64,000 nt of DNA from Phytophthora colocasiae (taxonomy: Eukaryota; Oomycota; Peronosporomycetes; Peronosporales; Peronosporaceae). Positions 41,329 to 55,100 of the stretch are shown here, one piece after another (position 1 is the first letter of the stretch; each line of letters begins with the position of its first letter). The position numbers and the translations under genes are program-made. The notes under the pieces are model-generated. The model was not told the origin of the DNA and ran no database searches. It worked only from the letters and a program-made list of their open reading frames with translations. The DNA lies in the NCBI GenBank assembly GCA_018806915.1, contig JAGKQI010000026.1, forward strand, positions 535,497-599,496. The letters are read 5' to 3'.

Positions 41329-42250
41329 ATAAGTTTTCTCAGATTTATCTCACTTGCAAGAGACTGGCGAGTGTGTTTCTACGGCAATTGGTTGGACATC
41401 TTCAAGTAGTACCGGTAGTACTGGTTGCTGTTGGCCACTTCAGGTCTCGCCCTGTGTATTCCTAGAAACTCTTTCACGTACCCTTTGCGTATTTTCGCTT
41501 CCGCCCAAAACTGTGCCCTCACGAATTTCTCCACTGTCGATGCGTGATCGTCGATGAAGTAGGTTTCCCGATAATACCCCGAGCCGAAATTCGATAGACG
41601 ATGCTGATCGAATTCTTTGGCGTATCGTTTGTAGATCCGGAATGGCTCCGTGCCTTCCAGTTTCTTGATCTCCGCAGCGATCTGATCGAAAGTCATACCT
41701 TTCCGAAGAGTGATCATTCTATCCAGTCCCTTGTCTTGCCAGAACTGGTACGTGGAGTATTTCCTTCTGGCCAACTTCCACAAGTGATAATATTCACGGG
41801 TGTCGACGTAGTCCAGATACAGCGGATAGTTCTTGTGGTTTTTGAGAGCCACATCGTCGAGGTTGTCTAAGCCCAGTTTGGTCTTGACGTACGAATTTGG
41901 CTTGTTCCTAAACTCCTGCCACCAGAACAGCTTCAATTTCGTTGGGATAGTGAAACCCCTCTCTTCGGGATTAATTCCATCTGCCTCTTTGTTGCCTCTC
42001 AACGACCTCCCAGTCTTGACTTGATTCTGGTTCACACTGGAATGATCCAAGTCCGACAGTAGCTTGGTGCTCGCAGTCGACGTGAGAGCATTGGCACTAG
42101 CGAAGAGTGTAGCCACCGTCGCCAACAGAACGTAAACGTAGTATAGTTTCATGGCGGAAGGAAGGCTGTGGCTTCTCTGGTAAAAGTCAAAATGATGTCG
42201 ACAGCATATTATGGAACGATGGGGATGCCATAAACGATGGATCATCGTAC
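41245..42250. repeat. Segmental duplication, copy A
   Basis: About 1 kb, starting inside the last codons of the 652-residue gene and covering the whole first RXLR gene and its promoter. It is repeated in the same orientation at 44279-45287. Weaker similarity continues upstream of the effector (near 42495-42620 versus 45320-45400). Confidence 0.85.
41379..42152 (-). CDS. RXLR effector, WY-type, copy A
   Basis: This encodes 257 residues from the ATG at 42152. Residues 1-22 are a secretion signal. R-S-L-R lies at 49-52 and E-E-R at 63-65, the translocation-associated pair of oomycete host-targeted effectors. The remaining ~190 residues are helical with regularly spaced Trp and Tyr (F-W-Q-D-K-G-L-D repeats), matching WY/LWY modules. 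The frame is open upstream to 42416 but lacks a signal there, so 42152 is right. An initiator-like TCATTTTGACTTTT lies about 30 bases upstream. Host target unknown. It is paralogous to the gene at 44417-45190. Confidence 0.9.
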   Translation of the reverse strand: MKLYYVYVLLATVATLFASANALTSTASTKLLSDLDHSSVNQNQVKTGRSLRGNKEADGINPEERGFTIPTKLKLFWWQEFRNKPNSYVKTKLGLDNLDDVALKNHKNYPLYLDYVDTREYYHLWKLARRKYSTYQFWQDKGLDRMITLRKGMTFDQIAAEIKKLEGTEPFRIYKRYAKEFDQHRLSNFGSGYYRETYFIDDHASTVEKFVRAQFWAEAKIRKGYVKEFLGIHRARPEVANSNQYYRYYLKMSNQLP

Positions 42251-42533
42251 AGATTTCTCGCCTAATTTGCAACTGCATCAAGTAATTTATCTTGTTCAGG
42301 GGAGTGAAGATGCGGATGCGACTTGCTCTATCTGGTCTGCAAATGTACTGAGTTACATGCAATAAAGGGGGAAATGGGAAGCATGTTGAAGGTTCAAGGA
42401 AGATAATTACTCGCAATTTTTCATTAACTCAGTATCTGATGCAGATTTTGCATCCTGGCATTTCTCCTGCAAACTATTGTAGGCGGGGAAACCACATGTA
42501 AATCCCAGGTGGTGGCAAGGAGAGCAGGTCAAG

Positions 42534-42758
42534 ATGAGCACTCAAAAGGTTTGTAGATTTTCAATAATATTTATAAGTGTTGTGGTGATGGCCCACGTTG
42601 TTTACCCAGTCCCATCTTACTTCGATCCTATCCAGTTCCGGTACATATATTCAAGTATGATGACATGTTCACGTGTCCAAACTGCCATTAGTGAACCTAT
42701 GGTAAACTACAGTGGCGTGATGGAGATGAACGTGGAGACATGGCGAGCGTCACTGTAG
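42534..42758 (+). other. Possible small secreted protein remnant
   Basis: This is 74 codons with a hydrophobic stretch near residues 10-25 that could act as a signal peptide, and two cysteines. A related but broken sequence lies near 45360, in the second duplication copy. Too short and unsupported to call a gene with confidence. Confidence 0.25.
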
Positions 42759-43016
42759 AAGACTTAAATGTAGATTTACTTCGGCGATTTTGACGAATTC
42801 AAGTGAGGTCTGAGGATGCGGCATAGACTTTAATTTCAGAAGCCCCCAGGTGTCTACTTCAGTGTCTGGAAGATAAGAACATAAGGATCAATTGGTCTGA
42901 GTCTTTTGTTGTGATGTCTTTATCATTCGTGAACACGCTTTCCTTTCAACAAATTCCCTGCGAGGCTTCAAAAAGCCCTATGTCCAGCCAGCCCACGTTT
43001 GATTGTCTCCGCAAGT

Positions 43017-44186
43017 ATGGCCGCAAAACAACAGCACCAGTCTGTGGGCAAAACTCGTCTGGAGGCACGAACTGAAGTCATCACTGAGGGCCTCTACAGC
43101 CTCAAGAGAACTCGTCGCGCTCAGACACTCCGAAGTACTGACAAGAAGCGCTTCGACAAGTACCGCAACTACTTACACTAAGACCAAGCCGGAGTTGTTG
43201 TCCTGGGCTGAGGACACCGTGGGCAAGCTGGAGAGTACTGACAAGCTCACCAAAGAGATATGGTGGAGATCGTCATGGTTTCTGCAGTACACACTGACTA
43301 CGGAGAACCTGCGCTGGAAGAAATGTACGACCGGGGAGAGATGGATGCACTGGAAAACATCCCAGTTCACACGTACGATCTACGCAACAACGCAGCACAG
43401 CAGGCTTGTCGTGATAAATCGAAGGCTATAAACAAGGACACACTGTAGTTAGAAGCAGCACACTACATTGGCCTTGATGTGATGCTACAACTGAATGCGC
43501 GCCTGCCGGTGGACCAGCGAATGAGCGAGAAACTACACGAAATCCTTAACCACCGCAAAAACTTTCGTCTGATACTGGCAAATAACAACCAGGGTTTGCA
43601 CAAGAAGGTGGACGCGATGTTGACTAACGTGGATAGCAACTCGAGTCTAAATGGGGTTGAACATGCAAGACTGGTCCAAATTGCCAAACACGCACAGGAC
43701 GAGGGATTTCAAGACGCCATGATCAAAGCCAACGGCTACCACTTGTATGCAAGCTTGCGTGAGCAGTTTAACCGATTGAATGTCGGAAACAAACAGAGAC
43801 CTTGGAATATCAATAAGGACAAATGTGATCTCCAACCTGGAGCGAAGCCATCGAACTATTCTTCCGAGAAAGAAACACCACGATCCCGATTCCGCTCACC
43901 GTCTCCTACACGACAAGCTCCAAAGGTCCCTAAGTCGCCGGCCAAGAAGCAGAACCCAAAGCGCGGAAGTGTGCAGAATCCGCCTGCAGAGTTATTTGCC
44001 CGGTTTTCAACTGGAACCACGGAAACGAGCGTTGCGAAATCCAAAGACGCAGTGACCGATCTGAAGCAAATGGTAGGGAAAGGAAGGAGAGTTCGGGAAA
44101 AAAGGCAAAAAGTCAGCACACTCGAGTGCAAGCAAGGCAGCAAAGACTCCAGACCGAGTCTACCACATTGGTTCTCACGGAGGTAA
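43017..44186 (+). pseudogene. Broken gene of unknown family between the RXLR copies
   Basis: The ATG at 43017 opens 54 codons. The coding sense then moves to another frame (about 43183-43260, T-K-P-E-L-L-S-W-A-E-D), returns to the first (43260-43448), meets a stop, and continues as 43479-44186 (235 codons) with a helical region and a basic, Ser/Pro-rich tail. Two compensating shifts and one stop suggest decay, or base-calling errors. No domain recognised and no signal peptide at the start. Confidence 0.5.
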
Positions 44187-44278
44187 GCACTACCTCAACA
44201 ATTCCGGCAACAAAGTTTACGTCAAACCATAGTCACAACGTTTTAAGTATTTGTGCTGCACTTAGATGAGAACAAGAC

Positions 44279-44365
44279 ACGTTGGAGATTTTCACACAGC
44301 AACTGCTACAGTGTCGACACGAATGTTTGGAAGGAGCTAGTGAGCTGTCACCTAGGAAAATCTAG
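44279..44365 (+). pseudogene. Duplicated C-terminal tail of the 652-residue gene
   Basis: The last ~28 codons and stop of the gene ending at 41328 recur here with a few substitutions (for example, Gln-Cys-Arg-His where the parent has Gln-Arg-Arg-His). It has no start and marks the left edge of duplication copy B. Confidence 0.85.
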
Positions 44366-44416
44366 ATAACTCACGATCGTTTTGCCAGATTAAATCTGCC
44401 AAAGAGGCTTCTTTTT

Positions 44417-45190
44417 CTACGGTAACTGGTTGGACATCTTCAAGTAGTACTGGTAGTATGGGTTACGGTTGACCACTTCAGGTTTAGCCCATCTCATTTT
44501 TAAAAAACCCTGTACGTATCGTTTGTGCATTTTGGTTTCTGCCCAAATCTGCGCTCTCACGAATTTCTCCACTGTCGATGCCTTCTCGTCGATGAAATAG
44601 GTTTCCCGATAATACCCCGAGCGGAAATTCGCGCGGCGATGCAGATCAAATTCTTTGGCATAGCGCTTGTAGACCCGGAATGGCTCCGTGCCTTCCAGTT
44701 TCTTGATCTCCGCAGCGATCTGATCGAAAGTCATACCTTTCCGAAGAGTGATCATTCTATCCAGTCCCTTGTCTTGCCAGAACTGGTACGTGGAGTATTT
44801 CCTTCTGGCCAACTTCAACAAGTGGTAGAATTCACGGGTGTCGACGTAGTCCAGATACAGCGGATAGTTCTTGTGGTTTTTGAGAGCCACATCGTCGAGG
44901 TTGTCTAAGCCCAGTTTGGTCTTGACGTACGAATTTGGTTTGTTCCTAAACTCCTGCCACCAGAACAGCTTCAATTTCGTTGGGATAGTGATACCCCTCT
45001 CTTCAGTAGTGAACGCATCTGCCTCTTTGTTGCCTCTCAACGACCTCCCAGTCTTGACTTGATTCTGGTTCACACTGGAATGATCCAAGTCCGACAGTAG
45101 CTTGGTGCTCGCAGTCGACGTGAGAGCATTGGCACTAGCGAAGAGTGTAGCCACCGTCGCCAACAGAACGTAAACGTAGTATAGTCTCAT
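44417..45190 (-). CDS. RXLR effector, WY-type, copy B
   Basis: This encodes 257 residues, the same length as its paralogue at 41379-42152. The signal peptide and R-S-L-R at 49-52 are unchanged, and E-E-R follows at 63-65. Differences concentrate just before E-E-R and in the last third, including K-M-H-K-R-Y-V-Q-G-F-L where copy A has K-I-R-K-G-Y-V-K-E-F-L. This pattern suggests relaxed or diversifying change at the C-terminal surface. The ATG at 45190 is chosen for its signal peptide. Confidence 0.9.
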   Translation of the reverse strand: MRLYYVYVLLATVATLFASANALTSTASTKLLSDLDHSSVNQNQVKTGRSLRGNKEADAFTTEERGITIPTKLKLFWWQEFRNKPNSYVKTKLGLDNLDDVALKNHKNYPLYLDYVDTREFYHLLKLARRKYSTYQFWQDKGLDRMITLRKGMTFDQIAAEIKKLEGTEPFRVYKRYAKEFDLHRRANFRSGYYRETYFIDEKASTVEKFVRAQIWAETKMHKRYVQGFLKMRWAKPEVVNRNPYYQYYLKMSNQLP

Positions 45191-45299
45191 GGCGGACGGG
45201 AGGCTGTGGCTTCTCTGGTAAAAGTCAAAATGATGTCGACAGCATATTGCGGAACGATGGGGATGCCATGAACGATGGATCTTCATACAAGTATCTACA

Positions 45300-46072
45300 G
45301 TAGATGTATATGCACTGCACTCCTGAAATCCCAGGTGTTGGCAAGGAGAGTGGCTCCTTCAAGTCTAGTCACGTTGTTTACCCGACCCCATCATCCAGGA
45401 TCTCTTAGCCAGTACTAGTACTAGCAAGTGTGAGGTCACCACGTTAGTTCTGTACCTGTTTCGGGCCCCGCCTGTCAAATCAGTGGTTGTTCCGCGATGT
45501 GGTCCTCGCCGCGAGGACCTCGCCCAATAGATTTTGCAGGCAGCAATACATGATACACACTCATTCTCCAATTGTCCAGCACAATTTGGCGACTTTTCTA
45601 CCAACGAAGCAAAGCAAAACGAGGCCTTGATAAAAGTTGGTCTGTGATCTATTCACCAATGCGACGTAGAATTTGATATCAAACTTCATTGATGACTATT
45701 TCGGCTTTTACTTGATCAATTGAACTACACGACCATTCTTTCTCGCTTTCTAAAACGTAGAAATCCTTTTATCGACCGTATCCAAAATATGGATACGAAT
45801 CCAACTTATGGATACGACCGGTATTTCCCATCTTGTTTTTGGTTCCATGCAAGAAATCTTTTGCAATACGTATTTTGCAATACGTAGGTTGAAAACGTAA
45901 ACGACATTGTTCCATTCTTGTTTTACCCGTCGCGAAAGTCAATCGGACACTCCTACCGACTACTAGAAGCTGCTTCGATCGCAGCGTTTGTTTTCATGCG
46001 AAAGTGGCCAAACCGAGTTCTTCAAGCGACTTGCCATTTGTCATTTGCAAAGGACCACTACTAGCTTGCCAC
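45300..46072. other. Spacer with short palindromes
   Basis: No gene. It holds a 9-bp palindrome with one-base loop (GGTCCTCGC/GCGAGGACC, 45501-45519) and CGTATCCA/TGGATACG at 45777-45797, with a third TGGATACG near 45810. It carries the 3' flank of the glycine-rich gene. Confidence 0.5.
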
Positions 46073-46585
46073 TTAGCAGTAGTAGAGACCGCCGTAAGAC
46101 ATGCCAAGGCCACAACCACCACCGTACAATCCAGCACCATAGCGATTCCAGTAGCCCATCGGGTAGGCCCAGCCAGGAACACCACCGCACATGAATCCGA
46201 AGCGGTAGGGCCCGAAGCCTCCCCAGCCGCCCCAACCACCCCAGCCTCCGACGCCCCAACCACCAGCACCCCAACCTCCAAGTCCTCCAAGTCCTCCAAG
46301 TCCTCCAAGACCTCCTAGACCCCCGACACCCCAGCCGAGCTGCTCCTTCTTGTCATCGTCCTTGTCGTCCTTGTTCGCAACGTCAACTTCCTTCGGCTCC
46401 GTAGCACCAGCATCGGCAGGCGGGTCGATCTTCTCGGCGGTTCCCGTCAGCGTGACGCCATCGGGCAAGGCGGTCGCTTGGATCTTCTCCAGTGCGTCGG
46501 CCGGCGTCTTGACGAGAGGCTGGTCTGCAGCGGAGACGGCACCGAGGATGGCCATCGTGGCGACGAGAAACGTGCTGAACTTCAT
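46073..46585 (-). CDS. Secreted glycine-rich protein
   Basis: This encodes 170 residues from the ATG at 46585. Residues 1-19 form a signal peptide (ending Val-Ser-Ala-Ala). A short acidic/Lys region (D-K-D-D-K-D-D-D-K-K) leads into glycine repeats: five G-L-G-G units followed by G-W-G units with Trp. The C-terminus is rich in Gly, Tyr and Trp and holds three cysteines, one of them the last residue. Such proteins are usually cell-wall or apoplastic. The open frame before 46585 encodes a Lys/Gln/Thr repeat made by the leader repeats and is not protein sequence. Confidence 0.85.
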   Translation of the reverse strand: MKFSTFLVATMAILGAVSAADQPLVKTPADALEKIQATALPDGVTLTGTAEKIDPPADAGATEPKEVDVANKDDKDDDKKEQLGWGVGGLGGLGGLGGLGGLGGWGAGGWGVGGWGGWGGWGGFGPYRFGFMCGGVPGWAYPMGYWNRYGAGLYGGGCGLGMSYGGLYYC

Positions 46586-46596
46586 CTTGCTGGGAG

Positions 46597-46633
46597 CTTG
46601 CTTGCTTGTTTGCTTGTTTGCTTGTTTGCTTGT
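46597..46633 (-). repeat. GCTTGTTT tandem repeat in the 5' leader
   Basis: About four units of GCTTGTTT/GCTTG directly upstream of the glycine-rich gene's ATG, reading CAAGCAAA in the transcript. It may be a slippage-prone leader element. Confidence 0.8.
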
Positions 46634-47056
46634 ACTCGATTTGCTGTGTGGAAGGCAAATCGTGTTGTGGGGAACTGCTGAAGCTGAAAAACGAAGATCC
46701 AATCCCCCCATTTCGTTTGATAGCCTTGATCTAGTACTTTTCTGTGAAAACACTTCTTGTTGCCTTCTCCGACGCGCTACTCAATCAATCAGTACAGCAG
46801 GTCATGTTCGGCTGCAAACTCAGGATCCAAGAGGTTGAGCAGCTATTTCCAATAGAAAAGAGAAGTACGTAGAGTGCTGATATACGTAGGCCACACTATA
46901 TAGTGGTATAAAACTGACGTGTACCCCTTGGTTACACCAGGGGTACGCTCTCCAAACCATAACCAATCGTTACTTTCTCAGATCTGAGTCCTCACTAAGT
47001 TCACTTTGTCACTATCCAAGACGCCGTCCAAGACCCAAGGAGAGCTCTTTTTAAAA
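46634..47056. other. Divergent promoter region, glycine-rich gene and MetAP2
   Basis: Contains a TATAAAAC (46908-46915), a short palindromic ATATAGTGGTATA, a GTACCCCTTGG...CCAGGGGTAC inverted repeat near 46921-46946, and CTCACTAAGTTCACTTT near 46991, a weak initiator match for MetAP2. Confidence 0.4.
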
Positions 47057-48493
<1,437 letters not shown>

Positions 48494-49137
48494 GTTGGAC
48501 TTCTCTAGTGCGAAGGTTGTCAATTAAATCTTCATCCAGTGGTTCTAAAACGTTTTTCGATGTTGTGTACTGGTCAATCTCTTGCTTTGGCGATCTTTTT
48601 ATCTCTTTATGCCTCGAACAATAGTAGGAAAAGTAGCTCTGGAAACTTTTCATGGCACAAACACACATTGGAGTTGATAACTGGACATTGCTTCGCAAGT
48701 TGTAGAAGTGAGTTGGCGCAGTTTTGGTTCGTTGGTGTGGCAGTATCCAGAACCCCTGCTAGCAGATATCGGATCACTGTACTGCCAAACGAGGAGAGTA
48801 ATTCCATACCGCTCGAGTCCGGCTTACAGGAGGTTGTGGTGGATATCTCTCCATTGTCAGTACGCATCGAGTCTGCAGCGTTGGTATGCGTGATGCGATG
48901 GAGTGAAGTCGAAGACGTAATGTAGAACGGGACACCTGTACTCTACAGATCTGCTTGAGCTTGATCATTAAGGTACATGCATCGCTTTTTAGCCGCATGC
49001 AGTATTTTGCGTCTCTCATGCAATCATTACGATTGCATACAACATCGTGTTTCAAAATCTGGTCTCGGCAACTGCACCACCGGCATGGTATTCGCACAAA
49101 ATATTCGTGAAAGACATCACGATCTAATTTTCCACTC
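48494..49137. other. Gap between MetAP2 and CEP290 (convergent)
   Basis: Only short frames on either strand, none with recognisable features. It presumably holds the two 3' ends. Nothing else seen. Confidence 0.6.
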
Positions 49138-52100
49138 TCAACTTCTGCTGCGACGGGATGAATTTGACGAGGGCGAGAGAGCACCAGCGTTATGTGCAAG
49201 TCGCTTTTCCAGTTTGCGCTTGTCACGAACAGCTTGGGCATACTTGTACTTTAAATCTTCGATCTCCTCAAAGAAGTCTTCGTCGAATGCCGCTAGCTCA
49301 TTGGTTAGCTTTGCGTTTTCGTCCTCCAGCTCGAGCACTTGCTCTTGCAGATCCTTAATGCGCTCATTTTGTTCCTGTTGCTGTTGGGCATTTCCAGCAG
49401 CGATAGAGCTATGCTCAACCTGCAACTCCAGCTGAAGAATCTGATGACGTAGCTCAGCAACCTCCTGCTCCGCTTCCAGCAGTTGTCGATCCTTCTCCTT
49501 CAGTTGTAACTCGAACGCATTGCTCTCAACCCTTGACGAGCTAGAAGTGGCTGATTTGGCACGTAGCTTCTGCTGGAGCTTCACTTTGTCCTTCTTCAGT
49601 TCACTGCTTTCATGGTGCAGCTTCTCCAGCTGAGATACAAGCTGTTCACGTGCTTCCTTCTGCTCCTTTAACTTGCGTCGCATCAGCTCCACACGTTCTG
49701 GAGACACCGAGGCCTGCTTTTCAACCGCCTTCTTCAGTTTTTCGTTCTCCGCACGCAGTTTCTCGATGACCTTTTTCATATTCTCGATCACTTCTTCAAG
49801 TTCAAGTCGCTCTTGTGTCGTCCATGTAGACCCTCGACTAGCACCGCCTTTTACACCGCGCCGCTGTTTTGGTGCTTTATCCTTGTCTGGCAAGACACCA
49901 CCACCCTGATTCTGCCGCTGAACGCGCTTGTATTCCATACGTAAGCTTTCAACTTCTAGCTCCAGCTCAAGCAACTTTGTGTCTTTCACCACCATATCTT
50001 GCTCTTTACTCCGCAGTTCCTCACCAAGAACCAGAAGTTCCTCTTGGATCTCTTGTCCCACGAGGAAGTGCTGTTCTTCGCGGTGTAGTTGTGCTTTGCG
50101 CCTCGTGTCATCAGTATCATCGTCAGAATCAGCGTCGGTCGATGGTAATCCGTGCTGGACGAGTCGGCGGCGCAGACGCTGCAACTGTCCTTCGTACCTT
50201 TCCATTTGGGCCGTAAAGGATTCCTCCCATTCTTTACGCTTCAGTATCAATGTTTCCTGAAGGAAGGCGTTCTGGCGCTTCAACTCTTCTTGCTGGTCCT
50301 TTACCGACGTAGGAACATTTGGTGCAGCAGTCATTTGCGCCAGACGATCCTGGTCACTCCTTGCCTGGTGTGACTGCAACGCAGCCTCTAACTCCGAGAT
50401 CCGTTCACTGCAGCGCTCGAGTTCACTGTCTTTACTGGTTACATCAGCTTGTTTCTCCTTCAGACGTAGCATCAGAATATCCACACGACGCTGAAGCTTT
50501 CGTTCACTCTCAAGCTGTTCACGTTTTGTTTTCGTGTCATCTCGTATGGCCGGGGCTGCTGGGGCGTGGGAGGATGCCTCACGGAGTGCGAGGTTCTGGG
50601 CTTGCAACACCTTGATTTTCTTTTCCAGCTCTTCCACAGCCCTTGCTTCACTCACAACTTTTTCCTTCAACAGTCGTGTCAGTCGCTCAATCTCTTCTTT
50701 GAGCATCTGCACTTCAGACTCGGGGTCCTGTTTCTCCTCACTTTGCATTTGTTTCTTTCGCCGCAGTTGCTGATTTGTCTTCTTCTTGAGTAGCGTTAGC
50801 TGCTCTCGAAGCAGTTGAAGCTGACTCTGCAATCTCGTCTTCTCTTCTTGCCACTCTTCTTCCTCCTCCTCACGTCGCGCCTTCTCTTTCTGCTTCCTAG
50901 CGTTGAAATCTTGGTTAATCGTATGCTGAGCTTTCGCAATCTCGATAGCATGGCGATCTTCAGCTTTCAGGAACTCTTCTTTCAGCTTAATGATCGCGTC
51001 ACGCAGCAACTTCAGCTTTTCCTCCTTCTTTGACACATCGCGCTTAATGAACTCGACCTGATGCCCTAGCTTCTGACTATGTTTTTCGGATTCAGTCAAC
51101 TTCTCTTTGAGCAGCACAATTTCCTCTAATGCTTCTCCTGCACGTGCTTCAGCCAGATCTCTCTCGTTTCGAAGGACTTCCCGCTCCATCTGTAGCTCTC
51201 GAATCGACTGTTTTGCACTCTCCAGTGCTATCTCTGCTTGTTTCCACTCCTGCAAGACGTGATCATGACGCTCTTGAGCCGCTTGCAAAGCTTGTTTACT
51301 CTTACCAGACCTCTCCATACTGCTAATTGTGCTCATGGCTTCCTTGAGCTGCCCAATCATTCTCTGGTTTTCTTCATAGAGTTTTTTGGTGAGCTGAGTC
51401 GTCTCTAGGCGATCCTGAGCTTTATCTTGAGCACTCGATGCCCTTATGACGGCAAGCTTTCGCTGGTACTCATCGATCAACGTGTTTTTTTCTTCGACGA
51501 GCTGTTTCAGACTTGCAATGGTCACTTGGGCTGCCTGCTGCAACTCAGCCTGGTCTTTCTCGTACAAACCAACCTTCTGATGCATCAACGGAGAGTGACT
51601 GGAGCTGTGGTCAAAGTCTCTTTGATTGCTGTGCTGATGCCGCCCTACACCTTCCCCACTGGTACGAACATGCTGCAATTCCAACTCCAAATCCTCGTAT
51701 TTGCACCTTATTTCACGTTTCTCGGCCTCCAGGCCTCCATTCAGCTGCAGTAGCTCCGAGACACGGGCTTGAATCACTTTCAGCTGACGCATAAGGTCCT
51801 CGTTGAGGGTCTTGGTCTCAGTTAGTTCAGCGTGCAGCATAATTTCCCTCTCCTTCGACCCAGTGGCTTTCATAGCTGCCTCCAGTTGCCCCATAAGCAG
51901 ACGTTCTCGTGTTTCCAACGCGTCAACACGACTCTTTAGTCGGCCTACCTCGCTTTGATTACCTCGTTGTTGCCTGAGGTCAAGCGACGGAAGTTGTACT
52001 TGATTATCCTCCAAGTCTTTTTCGAGCTGTTTTCGGCGCTGCTGCTCAACCTGAATCTCCCCTTCGAGCGCGTCTAAACGCTTTCTGAAAGTCTCCCACT

Positions 52101-55100
52101 TTGTATTCCGAGCTGTCCAGTCACGTTCTTTTATCTGCTCAATCGCATTCTCCAGGACTTGCACCTTATCTCTTGACTTATCTCGGACTGCAGACAGTTC
52201 TTGGGCCTTTTTCTCCATCTCCAGTTCGAGTCGTTGATTCTTCAAGAGTGTTTGTTGCTGTGTTTCTGTGACCAGATCGTATTGCACTAGAAACTGTTGA
52301 TAGGTAGCTTTAATCTGCATCAACTGGTGTTGAAGCTCTCCGACGATTGCATGATCTTCCGACGAGGCCATCAATTCACGAAGCTGTTCTACTTCCTGCT
52401 CTCGATTCCCCTGCTCCTGGGTAGCTCGTTTTGTCAAAACATTAGCCTGTGACGCAGCTAGCGAAGCGATATCCTTGTACTTGGCGCATTCAAGCGCTAG
52501 ACTTTCATACAACTGCTCCACTTCGTTGATTCTCTCGTACAAAAGCTTGTTTTCATTTCGCAGCTCGTTGTCCTCTTCAGAGTCTTTGTTGATCACTGGC
52601 GATTGTACCAACTCGTCATCGTGAAATAGTCGTCGATAGCTAGCTTCTTCAAGCTCCTTCACACGTTTAACTTGCATGTCCAGCTCACTTTCTAGTTCAG
52701 CTATCCGACCTCGCAGAGCTCGTGTATCACTACCCGTCTCTCCAGCAGCAGCACCTTTGGCGCTATTTTGTGCTCGCAGTATCGTAACTTGGTACTGGGA
52801 CCGGCTCAATTGAGTTGGCAAGTCGTACAGCTCTAGATATTTGGCATGCACCCTGACATAACTTTGATTTAAAGCATTGTACTTCTTCAACACTGCATTC
52901 ATGGCCTGCTGCTGCTTGTCAGCAAATTCGCGTAGCACACTCTTTTCCAATGTTTTCTCCATGCGTTCCATCATCTCGTCAGCACCCTGCTTCCACGTTT
53001 CAAGGTACAGCACCCGGTACTTGAGCGTCTTTTCCATCTCGCTCCACTCACGCTGCAGTAACTTGTTGTGCTCGGTACTACTACGCCATTCAGCATGAAG
53101 CTGCTGGTATTTTCGCTTGAGTCGTTCTTCATTTACGCCATAAGCAGCATTTCTTCGGGTTAAATCAATAACCTCTGAGCGTAGCTGGGCTTCATTTCCA
53201 CTAATTAGTGAGCCAGCGAAGTTTTGCTGATTCTGGACGTCAAGTAAATGCATCCCTGCTTCATACCGCTCGCACTTGATCTTATAGTCCTTGTTATCTT
53301 CCTTCAGTTGATCCAGCTCCTGACGAAGTCGAATTTCAGCATTGGCGTACTGCGCATGCATCTGGAAGAAATGCTGGTATAAGACTGTGTGCTGGTCCAT
53401 CAACGACTGGAATACCCCTTCGTGCTGATGCAATTGCTGTTGTAATTCCTCGTTGTGCCCCTCCACTGCTACTAACTCGTCCAGACACACGTTGAGTTCT
53501 CGCAGAAAGTCAACTTGCTGGATCATCTCCTCTTCGCTGTCAAAGGCCACGTTATCTACAGACTCCCGCGCCTTGGGCGATCGTGGAGATACAACCTTCA
53601 ACGGATCAACGGTCTTTCGATCTTCAGTCAGTGTCAACGATGACCCAATTTCAACTTTGGCTGATGTGTCCGATGCTGTAGGTGGCAATAGCGAGTTGGC
53701 TTGGGCTTGAAGTATTGCAAATTGCGCTTCAATGGCTTTGGCCACAACCAAGGCAATATTGTCAGTTTGGCAGCTCCAGCTTTCTCCAGCTTTCGAGGCA
53801 GGGTCTGAACAAGAGGCCCTTTGCTCTACTGGTGAGTGCTCACTTGTTTTATCGGTGCTTTGTTTCTTCTGCTCCGAAGCTGTCTTCTTAGCACGAGTAG
53901 GAGATTCCTCTCCAGAAACTGGCAGTGACATATCCTTCTCGTCTTCACCATTGTCCTCTGAGGTGTAAATTGGAGTCGAGGTCTTAATATCACGAGCGCG
54001 AGGTGACGTTTGGGTTCCTGCGTAAACCTGGGCACGAGGGTCGGTTATCATCTTGCCGTGGGATGCTTCTTGTGGTTGGCTACAAGTATCTGCTGAAATA
54101 CTTAGAGGCAACGCAATTTTTATGACACTCTTCTGCTCGCACTCCTTTCGTAATGAAGCTATCTCCGCCCGCAAATGGTAAATGACCCCTTCTTGTCGTT
54201 GTGACTTTGCTTTTGCAGCTTCGAGCGCGCGTATAAGCTCTCCTCTGCCATCATCTGGACCAGTAAGTGGCTCTATTACGACTGAAGCTAGAGGTTTGGA
54301 TTGTGCTTCCTCTAGATCATTCTGAAGTCGCTCAATTTCTTTCAGTAGGAGTGCATTCTCTTCACTGTTAATATCAAGTTTCCGCTCGAGTTCCTCGATG
54401 GCGACCTTGTGCTCCTTCTGTTGTCGCACTAATAGATCTTCCTTACGCACTTCGACGGGTTCACAATTGGTTTGCAGCAGACGCTTAGCCACTTCAGGAG
54501 TTTGCTTCACGCGATCAATAAACTCCTCGGCGGCACTCCACTGTTCAGTCGTCAAACCATGCTCCTCATACAGTTTATGTCCAGCCAGCCGAGCCTGATC
54601 TCGTAGCTTCTTCAAAAATCGTAGTCGCTCAGCCTCGAGTTCCTGGATTTGAATCTCCATCTGCTTCATCACTGCCTCGTTGATGGCCAATTGACCTTTA
54701 AGGTGATCTGCTATAACTAGGTCGTCATATCGAAAGTTCGCAGGTTTCCCGACTTCTGTCTTCAAACGCTCGAATGCCACATTCAGGTTCCCAGCTGCCT
54801 CCTCTTGTTCGTTAAGTTGTTGACGTAACTTAACATTCATTTGCTGCTGCTGTTCCAACTGTGAGCGAAGTTTCTTCTGATATTTGACAACATCCTCCAG
54901 ACCAGCTTGCTGTTCGTACTTTGCATTCCACTCCTCCGCCTCGACGAGTTGTTTCTCAACAATACCCTGTCGCAACTCCAGATCTTGCACCAAGCCGCGT
55001 TGTTCTTTTAGACGCCTCTTCAACATTGCGTTTTCTTGATCCAAACTCTCAAGCCGTGCCTTCTGCTTTTGCAGTGCATTCTCAACAGCATTTTCAACCA

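Larger units (their letters stand above)
44279..45287. repeat. Segmental duplication, copy B
   Basis: Direct-repeat partner of 41245-42250. Nearly identical over the N-terminal and central effector codons and the promoter, and more diverged at the effector C-terminus. Confidence 0.85.

Noticed and set aside
46586..46753. N-terminal extension of the glycine-rich protein
   Set aside because: Encoded by the CAAGCAAA leader repeat and lacking a signal peptide.
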